Assembly: GCA_964543125.1 (NCBI GenBank)
Contig: CAZIWX010000032.1
Location: 1 to 24,780 of the forward strand
Source: CAZIWX01 sp964543125
GTDB taxonomy: Bacteria; Fidelibacterota; UBA8477
DNA: 24,780 nucleotides
Direction: 5' to 3'
Below, piece by piece: positions 7,496 to 14,657 of the stretch (positions are counted from its first letter, which is position 1; each line of letters begins with the position of its first letter). A model generated the notes under the pieces. That model had not been told where the DNA came from. It searched no databases and saw only the letters and a program-made list of their open reading frames with translations. The translations under genes and the position numbers were made by a program.

Positions 7496-9727
7496 TCAAT
7501 TCCTTACTTTCCGTAGAATGAGTACTCCTAAGGGAGGAAGCGTCAGGACCAAATGGCCGGAACCGGCATTCCCGGTTTCCTCCGTGGAGATTATGCCGGT
7601 GATACCGTTGCCCCAGCCTCCGAACTCATTTTGATCGCTGTTCAGAAGGATTTCATATTTACCGGCCTGCGGGACCCACATTCGATAATTCGTGCGCTTC
7701 ACCGGTGTAAAGTTGCAGATAGTAATCACCGGTTGGAGTGTATCAGCCACCTGACGCCGGTAACTGATGACTGAATTCTCAACATCATGAAAATCAATCC
7801 ACTGGAAACCGGATTGAGTAAAATCCACGGAATGGAGTGCCGGTTCCTGTTGCATGAGCTGGTTTAATGCTTTTACCCAATGCATCAAACCCTTATGGAT
7901 AGGAAACTCCAGCAGATTCCAGTCGAGACCGGAATCTGAATTCCATTCGTCCCATTGACCGAACTCAGACCCCATAAAAAGTAGTTTCTTACCGGGATAA
8001 GTCCACATAAAACCTAATAGTAACCGCATATTGGCGAATTGTTCTTCATAGCTGCCGGGCATTTTCGCCAGGAGCGATTTTTTGCCATGCACCACTTCAT
8101 CATGGGAAAGCGGCAGCACGAAATTTTCCTGGAAGGCGTACATGAGTCCAAAGGTTAGATTATCATGATGAAATCGCCGGTGAATCGGATCTTCCTCGAA
8201 GTATTCCAATATATCGTGCATCCAACCCATGTTCCATTTCATGCCGAAGCCCAGGCCGCCGGCATATACCGGGCGGGATACTCCCGGCCAGGTGGTTGAT
8301 TCCTCCGCGATGGTCACAACACCTGGAAACTGCTGATACACAGACTCGTTTAGCTGTTTTAGAAAGTCAATGGCTTCAAGATTTTCTCGCCCGCCATAGC
8401 GATTCGGAATCCACTCGTTAGCTTTCCGTGAATAATCCAGGTAAAGCATGCTGGCCACGGCATCAACCCTTAAACCATCAATATGGTATTTCTCTATCCA
8501 AAAGTGCGCACTGGCAATCAGAAAATTTCGAACTTCATTCCTTCCGTAATTAAATATTTTGGTGCCCCAATCCGGATGCTCCCCCTGTCGTGGATCGGAA
8601 TGTTCGAACAAAGCGGTTCCGTCAAAATTGCTTAATGAAAAAGAATCTTTTGGAAAGTGAGCCGGTACCCAATCCAGGATGACGCCGATTCCGTTCCGGT
8701 GGCAATAATCCACAAAATACATGAAATCTTCCGGGGAACCAAAGCGGCTGGTGGGAGCAAAATAGCCTGTTACCTGATAGCCCCAGGATGCATCGAATGG
8801 ATGTTCATTAACCGGCAGTAGTTCAATATGGGTAAATCCCAGCGCCTGAACATGGGCCACAAGCTCTTTTGCAAGTTCAGTATAAGGCAGGTATTCATTT
8901 TCATTTTTCCTGCGCCAGGACCCCAGGTGAACTTCGTATATGCTCAGGGCGATATCACGATTATCCGGCAGATGGCCACGATTTTTCATCCATTTTGAAT
9001 CATGCCACGCATAGGCGTTAATATCGGTGGTCACTGATGCGGTTTTGGGCCGTAATTCGGTTTGATTGGCAAAAGGATCGGATTTCAGCAGAATGTCATT
9101 CGACCCGGTTTTGATTTCAAATTTATAAAGCGTATGGGATGCAAACCCGGGAATGAAAATTTCCCATATCCCGGAACTTCCCAGCACGCGCATGGTGTGC
9201 CGCCGGCCATCCCAAAGATTAAAATCACCCACCACGCTAAGGCGTTTAGCGCCCGGCGCCCAAACCGCGAAGTGATACCCGGCTTCGCCCTCAACCACGA
9301 GAGGATGGGCACCAAGTTTTTCATAGATTCGATAATGATTCCCTTGGCTCCACAAATACAAATCGTATTCCGTGATAATAGGGAGTTTGGAGTATGCATC
9401 CGAGATCGTATGAATGCTGCCATCGGGATACCGGACTATTAACTGGTAATGGTTATCCGGGAGCAAATGCTCCGGAAAAATTCCCTCAAAAAATCCATCC
9501 CGGTGAATTTGAGTCAGTTCCCCTACACTATGGTCATTATACTGAACGGATACGGTAGCTGCATTGGGAAAAAATGCTCTGACGATCCATCGCGGCCGCT
9601 TTGTTCCATCTAGGGGATGCCGCCCCAAAACCTGAAACGGGTCGTGGTGCCGCGATTCGATGATTTTCAAGATATCTGCTTCCGGTAGAGACCCTTTTCT
9701 CAGGAAACCGAATGGCAAATTACGCAT
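7496..9727 (-). CDS. glgB: 1,4-alpha-glucan branching enzyme
   Basis: 743 residues, normal length for GlgB of family GH13. It makes alpha-1,6 branches in glycogen by cutting and transferring alpha-1,4 chains. Domain order: an N-terminal N1 beta-sandwich (about 20-115), a CBM48-like module (about 135-235: YHFAVWAPGAKRLSVVGDFN), the (beta/alpha)8 catalytic domain (from about 260), and a C-terminal beta domain ending GVLILRKVRN. Catalytic signatures are complete: DGLRVDAV with nucleophile Asp422, VTIAEEST with acid/base Glu475, and LSHDEVVHGK with His542 and Asp543. The gene follows the PafA-like phosphatase by 10 bp. No other glycogen gene is present in the window, so its neighbours do not suggest a glycogen operon. 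Confidence 0.97.
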   Translation of the reverse strand: MRNLPFGFLRKGSLPEADILKIIESRHHDPFQVLGRHPLDGTKRPRWIVRAFFPNAATVSVQYNDHSVGELTQIHRDGFFEGIFPEHLLPDNHYQLIVRYPDGSIHTISDAYSKLPIITEYDLYLWSQGNHYRIYEKLGAHPLVVEGEAGYHFAVWAPGAKRLSVVGDFNLWDGRRHTMRVLGSSGIWEIFIPGFASHTLYKFEIKTGSNDILLKSDPFANQTELRPKTASVTTDINAYAWHDSKWMKNRGHLPDNRDIALSIYEVHLGSWRRKNENEYLPYTELAKELVAHVQALGFTHIELLPVNEHPFDASWGYQVTGYFAPTSRFGSPEDFMYFVDYCHRNGIGVILDWVPAHFPKDSFSLSNFDGTALFEHSDPRQGEHPDWGTKIFNYGRNEVRNFLIASAHFWIEKYHIDGLRVDAVASMLYLDYSRKANEWIPNRYGGRENLEAIDFLKQLNESVYQQFPGVVTIAEESTTWPGVSRPVYAGGLGFGMKWNMGWMHDILEYFEEDPIHRRFHHDNLTFGLMYAFQENFVLPLSHDEVVHGKKSLLAKMPGSYEEQFANMRLLLGFMWTYPGKKLLFMGSEFGQWDEWNSDSGLDWNLLEFPIHKGLMHWVKALNQLMQQEPALHSVDFTQSGFQWIDFHDVENSVISYRRQVADTLQPVITICNFTPVKRTNYRMWVPQAGKYEILLNSDQNEFGGWGNGITGIISTEETGNAGSGHLVLTLPPLGVLILRKVRN

Positions 9728-9737
9728 GACTTTCAGA

Positions 9738-11450
9738 CTAATTTTGAAACAGGTTTAAAACTGAATGTCCATCCAGATTATCGGGTACTTTAATTTTTAG
9801 AATAGCGGCCAAGGTCGGTGCAATATCGACCGTTGCCACCCGTGTATTTATGGTCCGGGGTTTGAACTCATCACCCATGATAATCCACGGCACATGCCTG
9901 TCATAATAATATGGATAGCCGTGCCCGGTACCTTTTGGGAGGCTGGTTAAGTAATCATATTTTACGGGCACGATCACCCAATCCGGACCCCGTTCGGCGT
10001 TCCAGGAGTGGGCAACGAGGCGGCCTAATGAATCGAGTTGGGCATAATTTATAAGTTGCTTGCGACTGTAAACTCTGGCAACCCAAGCCTGTTTTTTTGC
10101 CTCGGCCTGAATGAATTCATTCAGCGAGTCGCTTGAGAGGTTATGGGTAGTTAGATAGCTTTGGTTGACATAAATCGTGGTTTTACCAAACGAGTAAAAC
10201 ATGTTCGCAGCGCTTTTCCCCGGTTTAGATGAATTTGCGCCGAACCGGTTAAAAAGGGCAGCCTCTAACGAATCCCGGAAAGCTTTGGCTTGTTGGCCGC
10301 CCCGGCGCGCTGGAATTCCCTCTGCTTGCAAGTATTCCGGCATGGTCATTCCACCGTGATCGGAGACTAACACATAGAGAATATTTTTTCGGGGCACTTT
10401 TTGCTCCAGTTGATCCATAAAATATTGGAGATACCGGTCCAGGGTCATTTCCAGCTCGGCTTCTTCCTGGCTTTCGGGTCCGGTACAATGTAGGATCACA
10501 TCGTGGGCAGAAAGGCTGACCAAGAGTAAATCAGGGATGTCATCCTGCCCCAACTTTTCATTCTCGGCAATCGTGCTGGCCAGTCTGAGCGTAACCTCAT
10601 CTAAAAAAGGCATAAATCCGAACTGCTGGTAATAGGTCTTGGTTAAGCCGGAATCCCCGGCCGAGATATAATGGGGAAAAACCGGATGGTGGAGTTTGGG
10701 ATCTTCGCAGCGATCACTGGTGCGGCGGGAAATATCGCGCTCATAGAAATAATCATCCTGCCGGGCAAGTTTTTGATAAAATGAATCGGGTTGGGATTTT
10801 TCCCATTTTCGATGCAGGTAGGCCGCAGGATAATTCACCTGGTTAAAGTCTTTGATGTACTGGGGATAGTCGTTCCGATAGTAGCTTGACGTGACGAAAT
10901 TCGGGTCATTCCAGTCATACCAATACACCCCATCCGGATGGGCGCCGGCCATAAAAATCGCCGCACGGTCTTTTCCGGAAACGCTGAATACTTTTGCTTT
11001 TGGATACGCCGCTTTCAGCCAATCACCAAGGGAAGTCCCCAAGACGTAATGGTAAGATTCACCGTGTTTATTATTACCGATAATTTTGGCATTGTCATCT
11101 TCAACGCTATAGATGGAGCGTTTTAATTGTGCATCGTAAAAATTATTACTAAGAATACCCATGCTGCCGGGGAAGCGCCCGGACAACAGGGTAAGATGAC
11201 CCGGACCGGTGGCCGTATTTGAATGATCATGGGTTGCATTTTGGAACCACACGCCCCGGGTTACAAACCTTTTTAACCCTTTATGATAATACGGTGCAAA
11301 TTTGATGGGAAGATCTCCACGCCATTGATCGACGGATATAAAAACGACTAATCTCGGTAACTTTTCAGGTGAAGCTTGTTTTTCGCAGCCTGTTAAAAGA
11401 AATGTAATACCGAATACAGAGAGCAATCCAAGCAGTTTTATTTTGTGCAT
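9738..11450 (-). CDS. Alkaline phosphatase superfamily lipoprotein (PafA-like)
   Basis: 570 residues. The N terminus is a lipoprotein signal with lipobox LLTGC (Cys22). The catalytic domain matches the PafA/nucleotide pyrophosphatase branch of the alkaline phosphatase superfamily: VVFISVDQWRGD holds the metal-binding Asp41; ATGPGHLTLLSGRFPG holds the candidate nucleophile Thr81 (PafA uses Thr rather than Ser); LLVSLSAHDVILH and VLVSDHGGM supply further metal ligands; and TGHGYPYYYDRHVPWIIMG supplies the late His. It probably hydrolyses phosphate mono- or diesters in the periplasm or at the cell surface to release phosphate. Its ATG overlaps the end of tyrS by 13 bp, which places a secreted enzyme in a housekeeping operon. 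Monoesterase versus diesterase activity cannot be decided by eye. Confidence 0.88.
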   Translation of the reverse strand: MHKIKLLGLLSVFGITFLLTGCEKQASPEKLPRLVVFISVDQWRGDLPIKFAPYYHKGLKRFVTRGVWFQNATHDHSNTATGPGHLTLLSGRFPGSMGILSNNFYDAQLKRSIYSVEDDNAKIIGNNKHGESYHYVLGTSLGDWLKAAYPKAKVFSVSGKDRAAIFMAGAHPDGVYWYDWNDPNFVTSSYYRNDYPQYIKDFNQVNYPAAYLHRKWEKSQPDSFYQKLARQDDYFYERDISRRTSDRCEDPKLHHPVFPHYISAGDSGLTKTYYQQFGFMPFLDEVTLRLASTIAENEKLGQDDIPDLLLVSLSAHDVILHCTGPESQEEAELEMTLDRYLQYFMDQLEQKVPRKNILYVLVSDHGGMTMPEYLQAEGIPARRGGQQAKAFRDSLEAALFNRFGANSSKPGKSAANMFYSFGKTTIYVNQSYLTTHNLSSDSLNEFIQAEAKKQAWVARVYSRKQLINYAQLDSLGRLVAHSWNAERGPDWVIVPVKYDYLTSLPKGTGHGYPYYYDRHVPWIIMGDEFKPRTINTRVATVDIAPTLAAILKIKVPDNLDGHSVLNLFQN

Positions 11451-12658
11451 ATTACTTTTAAGAACCTTCGTTTACCTATTTTAATAATGTATTGATTCCC
11501 GCCAATCAAAGAAAAATATTCGTCCGTACATTTTTCCTGGTTGACGGTTACCGCATTTTGACGAATCATTCTGCGAACTTCACTCCGGGAGGATAACATC
11601 CCGCTGTCGACTAATACATCGATTATGGAAGGGGATTCAGAGCGGTTGCTAATTTTGAATTCGGGAATATTATCAGGAATTTCTTTTTTTATAAACAAGG
11701 AATCAAAAGCCGACTGGGCGGCTTCCGCGGAAGCCGTATCGTAATACAGCGCGACCACCTCCCGGGCGAGCTCACGCTTGTAATCCCTTGGGTTCGCACC
11801 ATTTTTAAGCTGCTGTTCCATAGCGGATATACGGCTACGGGGAACAGGCGTTGCCAACAGAAAATATTTGAGCAGCAGTTCATCCGGGATCGATAGGATT
11901 TTACCATAGATCTGATCCGGTGGTTCCGTCAAACCAATGTAATTGTCCAAGGATTTAGACATTTTTTCCACGCCGCGGGTACCCTCCAAAAGTGGCATGG
12001 TCAGGATGACTTGCGGAGTCTGACCGGCCTGGCGCATTAATTCACGTCCCACCAGGAGGTTAAAGAGCTGGTCCGTCCCCCCCAGTTCCACATCGGCTTC
12101 CAGTTGTATCGAATCCTGGGCCTGTGCTAAGGGATACAGAAATTCATGGACGGAAATCGGTACGCCGGCTTTATACCGCTTATTGAAATCGTCGCGTTCC
12201 AACATTTGAGCCACTGTGTAGCGTGCCGCCAGATTAATGACTTCGGTAAAATCCATCTGTTTGAGCCAGTCCGAATTATTCACCACCTCCAAGTCATTTG
12301 GTTCCAACACCAGCGTTGCCTGCTCCACATAGCTGCGGCCATGTTCCCGGGCTTCGGCGAGGGAGATATGCGGGCGGGTTTTATTGCGTCCGGTAGGATC
12401 ACCAATTGCGGCCGTAAAATCGCCAATGATGAGAATAGCATGATGCCCCAGATTCTGGAATTGGCGCAATTTGCGTAATACCACGGCATGTCCGAGATGT
12501 AGGTCGGGACGACTGGGATCGGCGCCCAATTTAACTTTGAGAGGCTTCCCGGATTTCTCGGCTTTTAGCAGCTTGGCTTCCAACTCGTCCGGGTTGATAA
12601 ATTTTTCGATCCCTCTAGTGAGGGTGTCCATTTGTTCTTTTACTGGTGGAAAATGCAT
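11438..12658 (-). CDS. tyrS: Tyrosyl-tRNA synthetase
   Basis: 406 residues. Charges tRNA-Tyr with tyrosine. Class I signatures are HLGH (residues 54-57, in GADPSRPDLHLGHAVVLRKL) and KMSKS (232-236). The KMSKS form marks the TyrZ-type branch; the E. coli TyrS branch has KFGKT. GGTDQLFNLLVGR of the tyrosine/tRNA-binding region is present. The C-terminal 65 residues (VLVDSGMLSSRSEVRRMIRQNAV) form the S4-like RNA-binding domain. The ATG at 12658 has an AGGAA site just upstream. It starts 29 bp after smpB and overlaps the next gene by 13 bp. Confidence 0.96.
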   Translation of the reverse strand: MHFPPVKEQMDTLTRGIEKFINPDELEAKLLKAEKSGKPLKVKLGADPSRPDLHLGHAVVLRKLRQFQNLGHHAILIIGDFTAAIGDPTGRNKTRPHISLAEAREHGRSYVEQATLVLEPNDLEVVNNSDWLKQMDFTEVINLAARYTVAQMLERDDFNKRYKAGVPISVHEFLYPLAQAQDSIQLEADVELGGTDQLFNLLVGRELMRQAGQTPQVILTMPLLEGTRGVEKMSKSLDNYIGLTEPPDQIYGKILSIPDELLLKYFLLATPVPRSRISAMEQQLKNGANPRDYKRELAREVVALYYDTASAEAAQSAFDSLFIKKEIPDNIPEFKISNRSESPSIIDVLVDSGMLSSRSEVRRMIRQNAVTVNQEKCTDEYFSLIGGNQYIIKIGKRRFLKVICTK

Positions 12659-12687
12659 CTTATTCCTGAACTATTCAACATTCCTGA

Positions 12688-13158
12688 TTAACGCAAACGA
12701 TGTGCCCGGGCACGATCCATTTCACGCTTCGCTTCCCGCGCGGCAACGGCATCGCGCTTGTCGTGTTGTTTTTTCCCTTTAGCGAGTCCCAATTCAACTT
12801 TCAGCTTGCCGTTTTTAAAATATAGTGCCAGGGGGATCAAAGTCATGCCGCCTGCTTCGATTTTTTCAGTAATCTTTCCAATCTCGCGTTTGTGAAGCAG
12901 TAATCTACGCTCCCGCACCGGATCGTGTTGATCATAATCGTTGGCGCCGGCCCAGGGTGAAATGTGTAGCCCAACTAAAAAGATGCTCCCGTTACGGGCC
13001 CTGGCATAAGCATCCTGTAGATTGACTTTACCCTCACGGATTGCTTTGACTTCCGTGCCACGTAAAGCAATTCCGGACTCATATTTAGCAATGATAAAAA
13101 AGTCGTGAAGCGCCTTGCGGTTCCTCGTTACAAGCTTGATGTCACTCATTTCATCCAT
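12688..13158 (-). CDS. smpB: SsrA-binding protein SmpB
   Basis: 156 residues. SmpB binds tmRNA and brings it to stalled ribosomes for trans-translation. The family core is complete: NRKALHDFFI, YESGIALRGTEVKAIREGKVNLQDAYA, IFLVGLHISPW, HDPVRERRLLLHKREI, LIPLALYFKNGKLKVELGLAKGKKQHDKR, and a basic C-terminal tail. First gene of the long minus-strand run. The ATG at 13149 (Met4) is an equally plausible start: neither has a strong Shine-Dalgarno site. No tmRNA gene was seen in the window. Confidence 0.95.
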   Translation of the reverse strand: MDEMSDIKLVTRNRKALHDFFIIAKYESGIALRGTEVKAIREGKVNLQDAYARARNGSIFLVGLHISPWAGANDYDQHDPVRERRLLLHKREIGKITEKIEAGGMTLIPLALYFKNGKLKVELGLAKGKKQHDKRDAVAAREAKREMDRARAHRLR

Positions 13159-13357
13159 ATTATGAAATTAAACGGTACAATAGAATTTAAGCAAGGCAGG
13201 TTTCCGTTATTTCAGGAGGCGGAAGAATGTAAGGCGCTGAATAATCCAACAAATATTTTTTCCCCGAATTAGCACTTATGATTAATAATCGACTACTTTT
13301 AAATATCTATAAAGAAGTTTAACTAAGGGACTTACAGCGTATTAATTAAATATTTAC

Positions 13358-13386
13358 TTGAATTTTTAACTCTTCTGATTTAGTAT
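13358..13386 (+). promoter_or_regulatory. Possible promoter of the MerR-family gene
   Basis: TTGAAT (13358-13363) and TAGTAT (13381-13386) are 17 bp apart, each a 4/6 match to sigma70 boxes, in an AT-rich stretch between divergent genes. A start of transcription near 13393 would make a GTG start at 13404 unlikely and favour the ATGs at 13413 or 13437. Confidence 0.35.
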
Positions 13387-13412
13387 ATGAAGTATCGCTT
13401 GAAGTGCCGGCA

Positions 13413-13847
13413 ATGATACCTGAGGACCTTGAGAAAATGGCAGAATTTGGAATTAAAAAACTGTACTACTCCATTGGTGAGGTCAGCAAAATCACCGAGC
13501 TGAAGCAATATGTATTACGCTACTGGGAGTCGGAGTTTCCCCAATTGGCTCCCGCCAAGAACCGGGCGGGAAATCGGATATACCGGGATAAAGACATTGA
13601 GCTCATCCAGTTCATTAAGAATTTGTTGTATAATCGTAAATACACCATTGAAGGGGCACGCCAAAAACTAAAACAAATCCATGAAGCCGGGCTTCCCTAT
13701 TCCGACCAAAGCCTGGTTGAGACGGGTGCGGGAGAACAAGAGTCCCCTGAAAACGGCAAACCTCCCACCGTGCGCGACGGCCAGGCTGAATTTCTTAAAA
13801 AACTTCGAGATGACCTGGTCTCCCTCTTGAAAATCCTTGACTCTTAA
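13413..13847 (+). CDS. MerR-family transcriptional regulator
   Basis: 144 residues from the ATG at 13413; an ATG at 13437 would give 136 residues and begins close to where family members usually start. The winged helix-turn-helix is clear: KLYYSIGEVSKITELKQYVLRYWESEF, then the wing with NRAGNRIYRDKDIELI and the second helix pair LLYNRKYTIEGARQKLKQ. A short linker and a C-terminal helix (FLKKLRDDLVSLLKIL) probably mediate dimerisation; no Cys-rich metal site is present, so a metal sensor of the classic MerR type is unlikely. Such regulators distort promoters with long spacers. It is divergent from smpB and 25 bp upstream of tRNA-Pro, with which it may be cotranscribed. Target genes are unknown. 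Confidence 0.88.
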   Translation: MIPEDLEKMAEFGIKKLYYSIGEVSKITELKQYVLRYWESEFPQLAPAKNRAGNRIYRDKDIELIQFIKNLLYNRKYTIEGARQKLKQIHEAGLPYSDQSLVETGAGEQESPENGKPPTVRDGQAEFLKKLRDDLVSLLKILDS

Positions 13848-13872
13848 GTTTAATTACACAGCTTTTCAAAAA

Positions 13873-13947
13873 CGGAACGTAGCGCAGCCCGGTTAGCGCG
13901 CCACTTTGGGGTAGTGGAGGTCGGCAGTTCAAATCTGCCCGTTCCGA
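13873..13947 (+). tRNA. tRNA-Pro (anticodon GGG)
   Basis: 75 nt that fold into a full cloverleaf: acceptor CGGAACG/CGTTCCG with A73; D stem GCGC/GCGC; anticodon stem CCACT/AGTGG around loop TTGGGGT (anticodon GGG, reading CCC); T stem GGCAG/CTGCC with loop TTCAAAT. The C1-G72 pair is characteristic of proline tRNA. CCA is not encoded. It follows the MerR gene by 25 bp. Confidence 0.95.
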
Positions 13948-13965
13948 CTGACTGTTAAAACTCCC

Positions 13966-13987
13966 TACCGCGGCGGTGCTTTTTTTT
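13966..13987 (+). terminator. Probable terminator after tRNA-Pro
   Basis: ACCG (13967-13970) pairs with CGGT (13974-13977) around a 3-nt loop, extended by a T-G pair and followed within a few bases by a run of eight T. The stem is short, but its position 20 bp after the tRNA and the T-run support termination. Confidence 0.5.
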
Positions 13988-14408
13988 AAAATCGAAGCGT
14001 CCGCATCTAAAAGGCCGAAATCTCCCCGGCGGTATTCTCTGGAGGTTGCCTACCAGGTCGAAACGAAGTGAAGACTGGCCGAAGGGCACAGCCAGCAAGG
14101 ACGTTAACGGCCTTGTTATTATTCCCCTAAGCAGGCCCGGAAAGCCACCCGGGCGGCAACGAAAAGTATCGCAAGCTATTCGTTAGAGCAGACACTTTGA
14201 ATAAAATCATTTTTTTTAAAGCGGTCGGCCCCATTTCATGATGAAAGAGTTAGCGAATCATGCAAATAATGCTGGAAACTGCAAGGGCAGGGTTTAAGTT
14301 AAATTCTCATGCTTACAACTGTGCGACAATTATCCGAGAAATATTACTATTCATGTCAGCCTGGTTTTAGTTGGGCTCCCCGGATATTATTAAAAAGGAG
14401 AAACACGT
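13988..14408 (+). other. Gene-free stretch with many inverted repeats; candidate structured RNA
   Basis: No ORF is convincing here. About 13995-14190 is rich in nested inverted repeats: GTTGCC (14045-14050) with GGCAAC (14155-14160) encloses CCAG(G)TC/GACTGG, CTGGC/GCCAG, CAAGG/CCTTG and GCCCGG/CCGGGC. AACGAA/TTCGTT follows at once, overlapping the closing arm, and a T8 run lies near 14211-14218. The last 190 bp are AT-rich and lead to the AAGGAG of the small membrane protein gene. It matches no RNA family I recognise. Confidence 0.35.
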
Positions 14409-14645
14409 ATGCTTGATACCGCAATGACCGAGTTGACCTTTGCTCGTGTTTGGGCTCCGCTGTTGTACCTCTATGGTGTGGGGGGAATATTTTTCCTGGC
14501 GGGAATGCTTATCTCCACTCACAGTAAATCCCTGAACCGAAAGACTAAAGATGGTCGAAAATGGTTCCGCATTCTGCTTTTCGGATACGGTTGGTACCTC
14601 TTCATCCACACGGCGCTTACGCTGGCCGCTCTCTACCTGAAATAA
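14409..14645 (+). CDS. Small two-TM membrane protein preceding a symporter
   Basis: 78 residues. Two hydrophobic segments (about residues 14-34, LLYLYGVGGIFFLAGMLI, and 54-76, LLFGYGWYLFIHTALTLAALYL) flank a basic loop (KSLNRKTKDGRKW), which should face the cytoplasm and leave both ends outside. The ATG has AAAAAGGAG eight bases upstream. It ends 12 bp before the symporter, with GGAG in the gap. I do not recognise the family. The arrangement recalls other symporters that carry a small membrane subunit (for example the DUF4212 type), although this sequence does not look like DUF4212. An accessory or stabilising subunit is a guess from position alone. Confidence 0.8.
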   Translation: MLDTAMTELTFARVWAPLLYLYGVGGIFFLAGMLISTHSKSLNRKTKDGRKWFRILLFGYGWYLFIHTALTLAALYLK

Positions 14646-14657
14646 GGAGCACGTACA

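Noticed and set aside
14050..14115. Resemblance of CCAGGTC...GGCCGAAGGGCACAGCC to bacterial SRP RNA domain IV
   Set aside because: The invariant CAGG/AGCA internal loop and GGAA tetraloop are missing, so it was not called SRP RNA.
13988..14408. A known riboswitch controlling the symporter
   Set aside because: I could not match TPP, SAM, cobalamin, glycine, c-di-GMP or c-di-AMP consensus segments. It is left as an unclassified structured region.
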